Part shown: positions 9,461 to 19,542 of the stretch, piece by piece
Layout of the letters: each line of letters starts with the position of its first letter
Numbering within the stretch: the first letter of the stretch is position 1
DNA from: Actinostola sp. cb2023
Lineage: Eukaryota; Cnidaria; Anthozoa; Actiniaria; Actinostolidae
Reading direction: 5' to 3'
Assembly: GCA_033675265.1 (NCBI GenBank)
Contig: JAUJYZ010000962.1
Span: 62,001 to 126,000, forward strand
DNA: 64,000 nt
Program-made: the position numbers and the translations under genes
Notes under the pieces: model-generated
The model's input: only the letters and a program-made list of their open reading frames with translations
What the model was told of the DNA's origin: nothing
Database searches by the model: none

Positions 9461-10095
9461 CTTTTTTTTTTGGTTCTAGTCATAAAAATGACGAACAGCG
9501 TAAGTAACAAGCAAAAATGGACAAAAACTCTACTGCGCATGCTCAGTCTCGCAGCCCTCCCCCCTCCCCCCCCTCAAACAATGCTCTTGTCCTATTTTTC
9601 ATGACTGTCCATATGGCAGTGAGCAAGTAACATAAAACGACCCTTAAGGCCATCAAAACCGTTAAAAACCTACTGCGCATGCGCACTATGGGACTTTCCC
9701 CCCCTGATACCACAGGTTTCGAGCTACTATTCACGACGGTTCATATGACGTCAATTTGGTGCAAATCCACCCATCTGTTGCAGAGATATGATTTTTTTGC
9801 GTAACTGTAATGAAACCCACGCCCTCTCGGACAACGCGGCCAAGATTCCGCATGCCTCGAGGTACAACAATATTACCGAGAAGAATGTCTCATAACTGGA
9901 GATCTAAACAACTTCATGTTTAAAAGTCGGTATCTCCGTGGTCAAAAACTACTTAGACATAGTCCATTGCATTCGTTTATCGATAGCAGTTGATTCGTGA
10001 GATCGACAGGCCAAAAACCGAGGAGCTAATTATTCCATGACTTACCTATCTTACGGTGACGCTAGAAAGAGACTGAGCCAGCGTGTTACAGTAAA

Positions 10096-10103
10096 TTTAT
10101 ATA
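10096..10103 (-). promoter_or_regulatory. TATA box of the minus-strand gene
   Basis: TATATAAA on the minus strand. About 31 nt downstream is a TCTCTTTCTAG tract (near 10072) matching an initiator or TOP-like start. A short noncoding exon ends at 10046 with a GTAAGT donor. The mirror copy on the other strand has the same spacing. Confidence 0.65.
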
Positions 10104-10443
10104 AGAAAACCAAGGGTAACATTCGAAAAATCACTACGGCGCCGTAACAAACCCGATTTATACCATATTGCACACACGTATACAACCACGCATCCTTGTC
10201 CTATCTGTGAGATATAACGTTCTGACCACGCATGCGCGAGACTATAAGGGCAGTTGAATGTAACGCACATTTATTTAAGGTATATCAGTTATCTATCCAT
10301 ATAACCTCACGCATGCGTGGTCGTGACTTGATATCAGAGAAATGTGAAGAGGATGAGCTGTGTTATAAGTGTGTGCAATATGGTTTAAATCGGATCTACG
10401 ACGGCGACGTAGTGATTTTTTGAAATGTTATCCTTGGTTTGCT

Positions 10444-10451
10444 TATATAAA
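10444..10451 (+). promoter_or_regulatory. TATA box of the recombinase gene
   Basis: TATATAAA on the plus strand. The pyrimidine tract TTTCTCTTTCTAG begins about 30 nt downstream, and a short noncoding first exon would end at 10501 before GTAAGA. It is homologous to the inverted TATA box at 10096-10103. The tandem duplicate starting at 11485 begins inside the first exon, so it lacks a TATA box. Confidence 0.65.
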
Positions 10452-11175
10452 TATAGTTGTACCGCTGACCACTTTCTCTTTCTAGCAATATATACAGCGA
10501 GGTAAGACGTGGCATAATGAGCTCCGTGTATTTCGGTCTAACGATTCCACGCATTAACTGTTTTCGAAGATCGAATGCAATGATCTAGTGGCTAAGTAGT
10601 TGGGGAGGCTTGGGATACCGACTTTTGAGCATGATGTTGTTTAGATCTCCAGTTATGAGACATTCTTCTCGGTAATATTTTTTTAACCCGATGTGGTCGC
10701 AAATTTGAGCCGTTTTGTCCGAGAGGGAATGGGTTTTATTAAGTAACACACAAAAAAATCATATCTCTGGAGTGGACGGGTCGATTTGAAATAACTCGAC
10801 GACATGTGAACCACCGTAAATAGTAGCAAAAACCTGTGGTATCAGGGGGGGGGGGAATATCCCCATAGTGCGCATGCGCAGTAGGTTATTTACGGTTTTG
10901 ATTGCCTTAAGGATCGATTTATGTTATTTGCTCATCCCCATATGGACCGCAATGAAAAATGAGACTAGAGCGTTTTATCAGGGGGGGCAGGCTGCGACAC
11001 TGCGCATGCGCAGTAGGTTATTTATGGTTTTGATTGCCTTAAGGATCGATTTATGTTATTTGCTCATCCCCATATGGACCGCAATGAAAAATGAGACTAG
11101 AGCGTTTTATCAGGGGGGTAAATCCCCATAGTGCGCATGCGCAGTAGGTTATTTACGGTTTTGATTGCCTTAAGG

Positions 11176-11475
11176 GTACTCACTATTCCTTCTAGGAATT
11201 TCATTCAAAAGCCGCCAGTTTAATATATGGAATAGACATGTCATTTCTACAACACCTGCAAGCATCTAGAAGTTTCTGGGTTAAAATCCGGATTTTAGCG
11301 CCATTAAAAAACAAAATCAAAATTCGACTGTTTTAGCAGCTTTTTTTCATTTCGACTTTTCGAACTTTGGTCAACTTGTACTCACTATTCCTTCTAGGGA
11401 TTTCATTCACAAGCCGCCAGTTTCATATATAGCATAGACACGTCATATCTACAACACTTGCAAGCATCTATATAT
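11176..11475. repeat. Direct repeat of about 95 bp inside the right palindrome arm
   Basis: GTACTCACTATTCCTTCTAG and the following 75 bp occur at 11176 and again at 11379, with about ten differences. The unit separates the two large copies of the promoter-region duplication and has no mirror in the left arm. Confidence 0.65.
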
Positions 11476-12235
11476 ACATCTATATATACAGCGAGGTAAG
11501 ACGTGGCATAATGAGCTCCGTGTATTTCGGTCTAACGATTCCACGCATTAACTGTTTTCGAAGATCGAATGCAATGATCTAGTGGCTAAGTAGTTGGGGA
11601 GGCTTGGGATACCGACTTTTGAGCATGATGTTGTTTAGATCTCCAGTTATGAGACATTCTTCTCGGTAATATTTTTTTAACCCGATGTGGTCGCAAATTT
11701 GAGCCGTTTTGTCCGAGAGGGAATGGGTTTTATTAAGTAACACACAAAAAAATCATATCTCTGGAGTGGACGGGTCGATTTGAAACAACTCGACGACATG
11801 TGAACCACCGTAAATAGTAGCAAAAAAACCTGTGGTATCAGGGGGGGGGGGGGGGGGATATCCCCATAGTGCGCATGCGCAGTAGGTTATTTACGGTTTT
11901 GATTGCCTTAAGGATCGATTTATGTTATTTGCTCATCCCCATATGGACCGCAATGAAAAATGAGACTAGAGCGTTTTATCAGGGGGGGCAGGCTGCGACA
12001 CTGCGCATGCGCAGTAGGTTATTTACGGTTTTGATTGCCTTAAGAATCGATTTATGTTATTTGCTCATCCCCATATGGACCGCAATGAAAAATGAGACTC
12101 TAGCGTTTTATCAGGGGGGGCAGGCTGCGACACTGCGCATGCGCAGTAAGGTATCTATTCATTTCAATACCTCTTTTGCTTGTTACTTACGCCGTTCTTC
12201 TATATTGTTTTTATTAATTTCCAGAAACGTTAAAA

Positions 12236-15200
12236 ATGAAACCAAGTTACGTTACCTTGGTTGCGGCCACGGTTAAGGCCAAAGCATGTTGGCTTCATGC
12301 CAAAAAATACAAACTCGGGGCCCTCTCTCTAGCTGTGAGTAATCTTGAAGTAATATCATTTATTATTAAAATTCATTTGGAATTTGATGACGTCCTTTCT
12401 TTATTTTGTTTTCCAATAGTGGGAAGAACAATATGTCATCCTAAAGGATGCCATCAGCCATCTGTACAAAAATAGGGACCAGGTGGTCCATAAAATAAAT
12501 GATACCAGGGCGCCAATGTCTTCGGACGATTTTCGTAAGTAATAAATTAATGCTAACCCCTACCTAGGCCTCCCAAGTTATAACTTGTCAATCTTGCTTT
12601 TGCAGAATTAGAGGAACAATTCAACTTTCCGGCCATCCCTGTGGTGATCGAACCAACCATTCCACAGGTTGATGCGGCGACTGAAGAATATTGGAGGAAG
12701 GAAATAAAACTCGAAATGGTCCTCGAAAGGATAGACCTGATGGTCGATCAGTCGACCGAGACTGAGGATTACAACACATGTATGGAGATGGAGGATGATG
12801 AGTTGGATCGAAATCCATTCGAGATTGGTGGTGGTGGTGGTGTTGTTGTTGGTGGTGGTGGTGGTGGTGGTGGTGACGAGGAGGTTGGTGATGTTATTGA
12901 TGAGGAGGTTGTTGTTGGTGATGGTGGTGTTGTTGTTGGTAGTGGTGCTGACCAGGAGGGTGGTGATGTTGTTGATGAGGAGGTTGTTGGTGGTGGTGGT
13001 GACGAGGAGGTTGGCGATGTTATTGATGAGGAGGTTATTGTTGGTGGTGTCGGTGGTGTTGTTGTTGGTAGTGGTGCTGACCAGGAGGGTGGTGATGTTG
13101 TTGATGAGGAGGTTGTTGGTGGTGGTGGTGGTGGTGGTGGTGGTGGTGACGAGGAGGTTGGTGATGTTATTGATGAGGAGGTTGTTGTTGGTGATGGTGG
13201 TGTTGTTGTTGGTAGTGGTGCTGACCAGGAGGGTGGTGATGTTGTTGATGAGGAGGTTGTTGGTGGTGTTGTTGTTGGTGGTGGTGGTGACGAGGAGGTT
13301 GGCGATGTTATTGATGAGGAGGTTATTGTTGGTGGTGTCGGTGGTGTTGTTGTTGGTAGTGGTGCTGACCAGGAGGGGTGGTGATGTTGTTGATGAGGAG
13401 GTTGTTGGTGGTGTTGTTGGTGGTGGTGGTGGGTGACGAGGAGGTTGGTGATGTTATTGATGAGGAGGTTATTGTTGTTGGTGGTGGTGGTGGTGGTGGT
13501 GACGAGATTATTAAAGAAGGTGTGGCGGTGGATGGCGTTGTGGGTGGTGTGGATGCTGTCGATGCTGTGGAAGCTGTGGGTGGTGTGGATGCTGTGGTTG
13601 GTGTAGGTGCTGTGGCGGGTGGTCCGACCCTCAGCGAGAGCTCAATCGAGGTAATTTGTTATTTTTGTTTGTGTGCAATGTGATTACAACGTCATTGTGA
13701 TGTTCATTTTAAACCATGTGCTTCTTATGTTCATCCAAAGGAGGACGACATACCTCTCTCAAGGCGAGGGCTAAGGAAAGCAACGCAGATATTGACATCA
13801 GATGACGTATGTAGTAAATCGATTATGGGTCTGTAAGGTCGTTATTATCTCATATCCATTTTCTTTTACATTCAAAGGAAGAAGAATTTATCCCTAGTTT
13901 TTTTGGTAGAAATGCCACGGGAGGCGATAGAGGAGGTACGTAGTAATATTATTATGGGTTTGTATGGTCGCTATTATCTGATGTCCATTTTCTTTACATC
14001 CAAAGGAAGAAGTATTCCAAGTTGGGCAAGTGCCCACATTGTCCCTTACAGAGGTATGTATTGTCAGGGTTAGGGTTAGGTAGTAATATTTTGTTCGATT
14101 TCATGTGGATTTCTTTTTCTTCCAAAGATAAACGTGCCCGATGAGTGCATTCCGATGACATTGAATCGGAGGGCACAAAGGATGTCAAGGGATGTGGCAT
14201 CTCAAACAGGCGTAAGTAGTTCTAGACCCCAGGAGGTCAAATACTTGGTATTACTTATAAACCGTTTTTCTTTCAAATTAGTTGACATTGCAAGATCGCT
14301 TCTTGGAGCTAATGGGTGCCACCCTGGTTTTGCCGAAGCAGGTGAGAGACATTGCGGGAGCGCTTGCGCAAACACCTACGATCAATAGAGTGAACGTGAA
14401 TCCTTGTCTTCTTAGTTGTCCCATTTAGAGGTCTTCGGACCAAACGGAGAGGCTGCTCCTGCCGCAGAGCCAGCGATGGCGGTAAGCAAACATGTGCAGA
14501 ATAAATGTAGAACTTCATCAATCCATCCAGTGCAATCAATGTTTTCTTTTCCAGCAGATTGTAAATACTGTAAATATTGCTGCACCGGCAGCGGCTGCTC
14601 CTGCCCCAGAGCCAGCGATGGCGGTAAGCAAACATGTGCAGAATAAATGTAGAACTTCATCAATCCATCCAGTGCAATCAATGCTTTCTTTTCCAGCAGA
14701 TTGTAAATACTGTAAATATTGCTACACCGGCAGCGGCTGCTCCTGCCCCAGAGCCAACGATGGCGGTAAGCAAACATGTGCAGAATAAATGTAGAACTTC
14801 ATCAATCCATCCAGTGCAATCAATGTTTTCTTTTCCAGCAGATTGTAAATACTGTAAATATTGCTGCACCGGCAGCGGCTGCTCCTGCCCCAGAGCCAGC
14901 GATGGCGGTAAGCAAACATGTGCAGAATAAATGTAGAACTTCATCAATCCATCCAGTGCAATCAATGCTTTCTTTTCCAGCAGATTGTAAATACTGTAAA
15001 TATTGCTACACCGGCAGCGGCTGCTCCTGCCCCAGAGCCAACGATGGCGGTAAGCAAACATGTGCAGAATAAATGTAGAACTTCATCAATCCATCCAGTG
15101 CAATCAATGTTTTCTTTTCCAGCGGATTGTAAATACGCCACTGCTGCCAGTCTTTGCCGCCCCCGATACCTCTGGTGTGGACGAAATGCTCTCAATCATC

Positions 15201-17759
15201 CACTTCCAAGTATGTGTAAATACCTTAAGGTAACGACTGATTGATAGCAGTATTTTAGTACTAAACAATGTATCTTCTTTTGCAGAAACCGACTCTCAAA
15301 AATGTTAATGTAGAAAAAAGGAAGCAGACGTGTTCAATAGAGGGATGCGTGGCGCAAGTGTTCGACATGTCGAGGCACTTGCGTCAGCAACACCGATTCT
15401 CTGCGGAAAAAGTAAGTAGTATTATTTAACATTTTATCCTGTCATGTTCATCCAGGTCATCAAGTGCGGTACGTTTGCATTGCCAATGGCCATAACAGTA
15501 TAGTATGTAGTTTACCCGATTATAATTGGGTGTTATTTCCTTTTGAAAATTTCCTTGTTTCATTAGATCAAAGCACATAAATATACGACTCTCAAGATCA
15601 AAATTGAGGAACAATCTCCAAAGATAGGTGTCAACATGCCCAAGATTTGTCCAGTCAGGGGATGTGGCACCTATCAAACAAAGATTGGTCGCCACCTGCG
15701 ATCGTTTCACAAGGTGAAAGCCGCCTCAGAGGAATACTTCTCTTTGATGTCCAAAGCCGCGAAGTACACCACCTCCACTTCCACCTCTGCCTCTGCCTCT
15801 GCCTCTGCCTCTGCCTCTGCCTTTGCCTCTGCCTCTGCCTCTTCCTCTGCCTCTGCTCCTGCCTCTGCCTTCTACTCCGCCACTGCCTCCTCCAGAGCCT
15901 CTGCCTCCTCCACCGCCAATTCCGCCTCCTTTCTCGCTAGTGCTCCAGCTGAATCTTCGGACGACGAATCCAACGTCGTCCCAGCGTCTCCACGCCCGAA
16001 ACGGGCTCGACGAAGCATCATCTGCCAGGTCGACGACAGTATGACTGCTAGTGATCACGAAGACCTGGATGACTACGTCAGCGATGCCGATGATTCAGCT
16101 GATGAGAATTGGACGGTGGAGGCTGCTGTTGCTGATGATGAAGGTGAAAAGGAGGAAACAAGAAGACCAATCTACCTGCCAGAGGAGGGGAGTAGGAGGC
16201 AATTCAGTTTGCCAGACCTGAACGATGAGGGGCTGAGTCCTTTTGAAGAGAGTCTGGCCTCTTTTCATCGCCACAAAATATCAGCTCACGGAGGCCATAA
16301 AAGCCGCGCTGAGGCGATGGCAGAGGTATCAAAGGTCTTTCTGTTGGGCACCGTTGCGTGCAATGATCCTGCTGCTGCCGCAAACCTCGGAGAGGTTTGG
16401 AGTGATGAAACGGAGCTGTGGCTGGGGTTCTTCGAATCCAGCCTGATAAAGGAGAAGAGAGCGCCGACCACACTCAAGGGGTATTCGTCAACCTTGGAGG
16501 ACTATCTCCAATATCTCCTCACGAGGTTGGAAGATAGGCCCAAATACACCTTGAGTGCGAAGCCCAGACAGCGTCTAACCTTCCTCCACACTATACAGCC
16601 AAAGTGGAGGTCGACGCTCTCTAAACCCGCCATTGAACAACGCCAGCGACAGCTCCAGAAGGACAGAGTGGACCTCCTCATCCTTGGAGAAATCAAGGCC
16701 CTCATCCAGTCTGAATTGTACAAATCATGCAAGGAGAAGCTGTTGGCGCTTTGGCTAGAGCACGACACACTTGGCAGCTGGACCACTGTCATGATGCGCG
16801 ATGCCACTTTGCTTCGGAACTTCCTGTGTGTGAAGTTCACGCTGACTCATGCTGGCAGGGCTGGCATGGTTGCCAATGTCACTCTCAAAGAATTCGAACA
16901 GAGGATGTTCAACGAGAGTACTGGCAACTGGGAGGTCAGCGTGTTCAAACATAAAACGATACAGACTGGGCCTCAAAAGATTTTCCTTTCGGCCGAGGAC
17001 GAGAAGATGATGCTGGCGTTCGTTCACTGTGCGCGTCAAAAGGTACAGGCGGAGCATCTCTTCTTAACCGAGACTGGAAGGAAAATTGCGTCTAACAACG
17101 TGGCCCAGCTGTTGACGTCATTCCTGAAGCAAAGTGGCATCGTGATCAAAAAGCCGTTCAATCCGACCGCCATCAGGAAGATGTGGGTGAGCCACATGGC
17201 AATCAATGGAAAGACGGAGGCTGAGTGCAAGGACTTGGCAATGCTGATGAAGCATTCCAGGGCGACGGCTGTGCGCTGGTATGACATGACACTCAATACC
17301 AACATGGCGGAGAGAGCAGCTGGTATGCTCCATGGTGAGCTGCATTCAGCTCGAGCACTTCTCCCCGTGCCCTCTTGTAGTGCGTCCTCTGCTAGTGCCG
17401 CCGTCTCTCCTGGGATGTCGAACTTGGCTCGGCCGAACCTGCCTCTCGCGTCTTCTTTCTCCACGACGACCACCACCACAAGCAGCATTCTAAGCTCACC
17501 CCATCGGACTGCCGCCAACCAAGTGTATCATTGGACGGATGCCCAGACTGCAACCTTCGAGGAGGCGTTTGCCACCCTTCTGTCCCCCCGCCAACTAAAG
17601 AAGAGCGAGATCCTAGAGGTCTTTAGGACACACAGGGGTGCAAACGCACTCTGGAATTTGGGGTCCAGCGATGATTGGAAATCTCGATGCTTCCAAAAAG
17701 TGAAGAACTTGCACAGAAAGAAGCATCCCTTGACCAAGAAGACCCCAAAGTTCCAGTAG
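12236..17759 (+). CDS. Crypton-like tyrosine recombinase protein with zinc fingers (16 coding exons, three single-base disruptions)
   Basis: Coding exons: 12236-12334, 12420-12534, 12606-13650, 13741-13806, 13878-13935, 14006-14053, 14128-14211, 14282-14341, 14416-14481, 14555-14623, 14697-14765, 14839-14907, 14981-15049, 15123-15209, 15286-15411 and 15567-17759. The product has an acidic Gly/Val-repeat segment (exon 3), Ala/Pro repeats from duplicated exons, two C2H2-like fingers (CSIEGC...RHLRQQH and CPVRGC...RHLRSFH), an Ala/Ser tract, then a recombinase-like domain: HAGRAG (first Arg, 16857), PTAIRKMW (second Arg), MKHSRATAVRWYD (His, final Tyr). A Myb/SANT-like end (YHWTDAQTATFEEAF ... 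WKSRCFQKVKNLHRKK) follows. The pattern resembles Crypton-type YRs; Thr replaces the usual His of HxxR. Extra bases near 13371-13378, 13428-13435 and 13896-13903, all in homopolymers or G-rich repeats, break frame. Without them all phases agree (1,439 aa). It may be mobile or domesticated. Confidence 0.75.
12822..13520 (+). repeat. GGT-rich coding minisatellite (exon 3 of the recombinase gene)
   Basis: Imperfect tandem units encode variants of DEEVGDVIDEEVVVG and ADQEGGDVVDEEVVGGGG. Both other plus frames are also largely open (Leu/Val-rich), a by-product of the GGT/GTT repeats. Two copies near the 3' end carry one extra G each, shifting frame by +2 in total. Confidence 0.8.
14482..15122 (+). 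repeat. Four-copy tandem duplication of a 69-bp exon, 142-bp period, AB-AB order
   Basis: The 69-bp exons at 14555, 14697, 14839 and 14981 encode QIVNTVNIA(A/T)PAAAAPAPEP(A/T)MA. Copies 1 and 3 have Ala at both variable sites and copies 2 and 4 have Thr, so a two-unit block of 284 bp was itself duplicated. Intron variants (ATGTTTTC versus ATGCTTTC) follow the same alternation. Exons are phase 0 on both sides, so any number can be included without a frameshift. Confidence 0.9.
15774..15930 (+). repeat. GCCTCT hexanucleotide coding repeat (Ala-Ser tract)
   Basis: Imperfect (GCCTCT)n encodes an Ala/Ser linker between the second zinc finger and the acidic region. The complementary strand is also open and gives an Arg/Gly ORF, which is a shadow. 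Confidence 0.85.
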
Positions 17760-19542
17760 AGAAGAATTGGTTAGATCAACGGTGAACAGGTCCGGCGCTG
17801 GCAAATAACATGGTCGACCTTTTCTTCTCATTTGGCAATATTACAACATAATTCGATTTCCCTTTCCACAAATATTCTTAGTGATATCGGAGCTACAATG
17901 GACCTTGTTCTCGCTACTTAAACGCGCTCAAAAAAAAAACTGTCCGATAGTTTTGCGCAAAAGTTTGTTCAAGTCTGCTAGTCCATCACGCGAATATTAA
18001 AAAAGTTATGGCCGAAGTTTTATTTCAGACGAATGCGTCTGGAATTTCGACGGAGTCACCTTAAAGTGCAGTCCTGCTTCACAAAAACCTGTCGACAATA
18101 GAGTTATGGGAAATGCGAGTCCGCAGGCGAGGAAGCGCGAGCGTACACTAGTCATATCAGCTGTGGGTGGGGAAAAGGGTGGGGAACGCAAGCCGTGAAC
18201 AGAGTTCCAAATTGTGAGTACTCCGCCTACTACACATCATTCTCTATCAAAGGTGCGCAAGGGCTCACCTTAGTTCCCGGGCGGCATGAGCTTCAGCGGT
18301 TATGTTAATGTGTGATTGTTCTGTCCAATTTATAGTGTTGTTACGCATGGCTGCACATTAAATACTATACAATTTAATTTTCTAAGACTGATTGAAGGAT
18401 TTTACGAATACTCGGGCGAATTGAGCAAAATTAAGGTGCTACAAATATAAACTACACAACGATCAAAGACAAAGCAATCACGAAAACAAACTCTAAAGTT
18501 AATGTGGTCTTACCGGCACTTGTATTCAACAGTTACGAAGTCCAAGCGTTATTCTCAGGTTGGAAAACACGAAGGAAACTTTACAAGAGCCAACATCACC
18601 AAACACCTTGAAGCACCAGCCATATATTGTGGACATGAAAATTTAATTCAACCATCTGCAGTCCTACAAGACGCCGGCTACAACAAAACGACTCCTTGGT
18701 CGGTTTTCTCAGTCGAAGGACATGGCAAACTGAAGCTGTTTTCCTCAGTCTATTTAGAATCGTCTCAAATGTCCCAAATTCACAATAATTTCAGTCAAAT
18801 CCCAAAAGGATAATTTGGTAAAATCCTTTATTGAGTTTTCGAAGTAAGAAAACGTTCCGTTCCCAAAATAGATTGATTCTAAAAATAGAATTAACGGGGC
18901 ACATGATGGGTCAAGAGCCCAATACGGGAGATTGCTTCTCTTACCTCATTTTCTCTTGGCCTAGGTTATTATTATCGGTGTGAATGGGGGCATCAGGCCA
19001 CTTGCAACTAGACTTTCTAATGCTGTGAGTATATTTTCACAGTTACATATAGTTCCCTGATATGGCATTATTACTCGGCAAGTGCGCATTATAATTATAT
19101 AATTATATACAATACTGTAGTAATGGGCAAGTATCAATAGTGCTTACGTATATTATTACAATACATCACCACAGCTAAAAGCGTAAGCGACCAGCCTCTA
19201 TTGTTTCAGCGCGTGGTCGCTTATGAAAGCCCATTCTCGAAAGCGACCAGCTCTAGTTACGACCTCTTAGTGGTCGCCGCTTACGAGAGTTTTGAATTGT
19301 ATTTGCCAGTGGTACAAAGCTGAATCAACAATCTCTCTTCTCATTCAAACACCGCTAAAAGAAGGTATCTTGTATGCCACGAAATGTCACCTGGCTCAGT
19401 GTTGTCTGTGTATACAGTCCTGGCCCTGAATTACAAATGCTTACACGGTTTTACACCTGGTTTGAGGCCTGTATGTACAGGTTCTCGGTTGTTCTTTCAG
19501 TCGTCAGAAAACAAGAAGAGTGTGAACAGCATTGTAGCGAAT
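17760..19542. other. Region between recombinase gene and protease gene; no gene recognised
   Basis: It follows the recombinase stop. No terminal inverted repeat or long direct repeat matching the 8.7-kb side was found, so element ends are not defined. An imperfect inverted repeat with GCGACCAG words lies at about 19180-19290. A 103-codon ORF at 18502-18813 has no recognisable features and no clear splice context. Confidence 0.5.

Larger units (their letters stand above)
9674..12145. promoter_or_regulatory. Cluster of seven perfect NRF1-type palindromes
   Basis: TGCGCATGCGCA occurs at 9674, 10869, 11001, 11132, 11870, 12002 and 12134, with near matches at 9534, 10229 and 10310. This is the consensus palindrome of the transcription factor NRF1 (alpha-Pal). 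All seven perfect sites lie in the first introns, downstream of the predicted start sites. Binding is an inference. Confidence 0.6.
9461..12235. repeat. Large imperfect palindrome forming a mirrored promoter/first-intron region
   Basis: The centre is near 10273. Left-arm blocks 9477-9560, 9590-9720, 9880-9960, 10046-10150 and 10219-10247 are inverted relative to right-arm blocks at about 12180-12224, 10868-11000, 10620-10690, 10370-10501 and 10299-10327. Symmetry runs from one start codon region to the other. The right arm is longer because about 10491-11000 is repeated almost identically at 11485-11995 (offset 994-1001). A unit of about 132 bp beginning TGCGCATGCGCAGTAGG is tandemly repeated within it. 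Confidence 0.85.

Noticed and set aside
10868..12276. ORFs with MRMRSRLFTVLIALRIDL repeats
   Set aside because: They start at the NRF1-type palindrome in each 132-bp repeat unit and lie in the first intron; one runs across a splice acceptor.
12795..13436. Leu/Val/Arg-rich ORF overlapping exon 3
   Set aside because: Alternative frame of the GGT repeat; exon phase and flanking exons support the DEEVGDV frame.
14309..15195. Repeated minus-strand ORFs starting MFAYRHRWLWGRSS
   Set aside because: Antisense of the tandem 69-bp exons; periodicity explains them.
15726..16058. Antisense Arg/Gly-rich ORF
   Set aside because: Complement of the Ala/Ser coding repeat in the recombinase exon.
12236..17759. 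LTR retrotransposon or gypsy integrase identity for the recombinase gene
   Set aside because: No RT, RNase H or DDE motif; the R...R...H...Y order and C2H2-like fingers fit a tyrosine recombinase.
18502..18813. 103-codon ORF between recombinase and protease
   Set aside because: No recognisable motif, no clear splice sites and no codon pattern beyond chance length.
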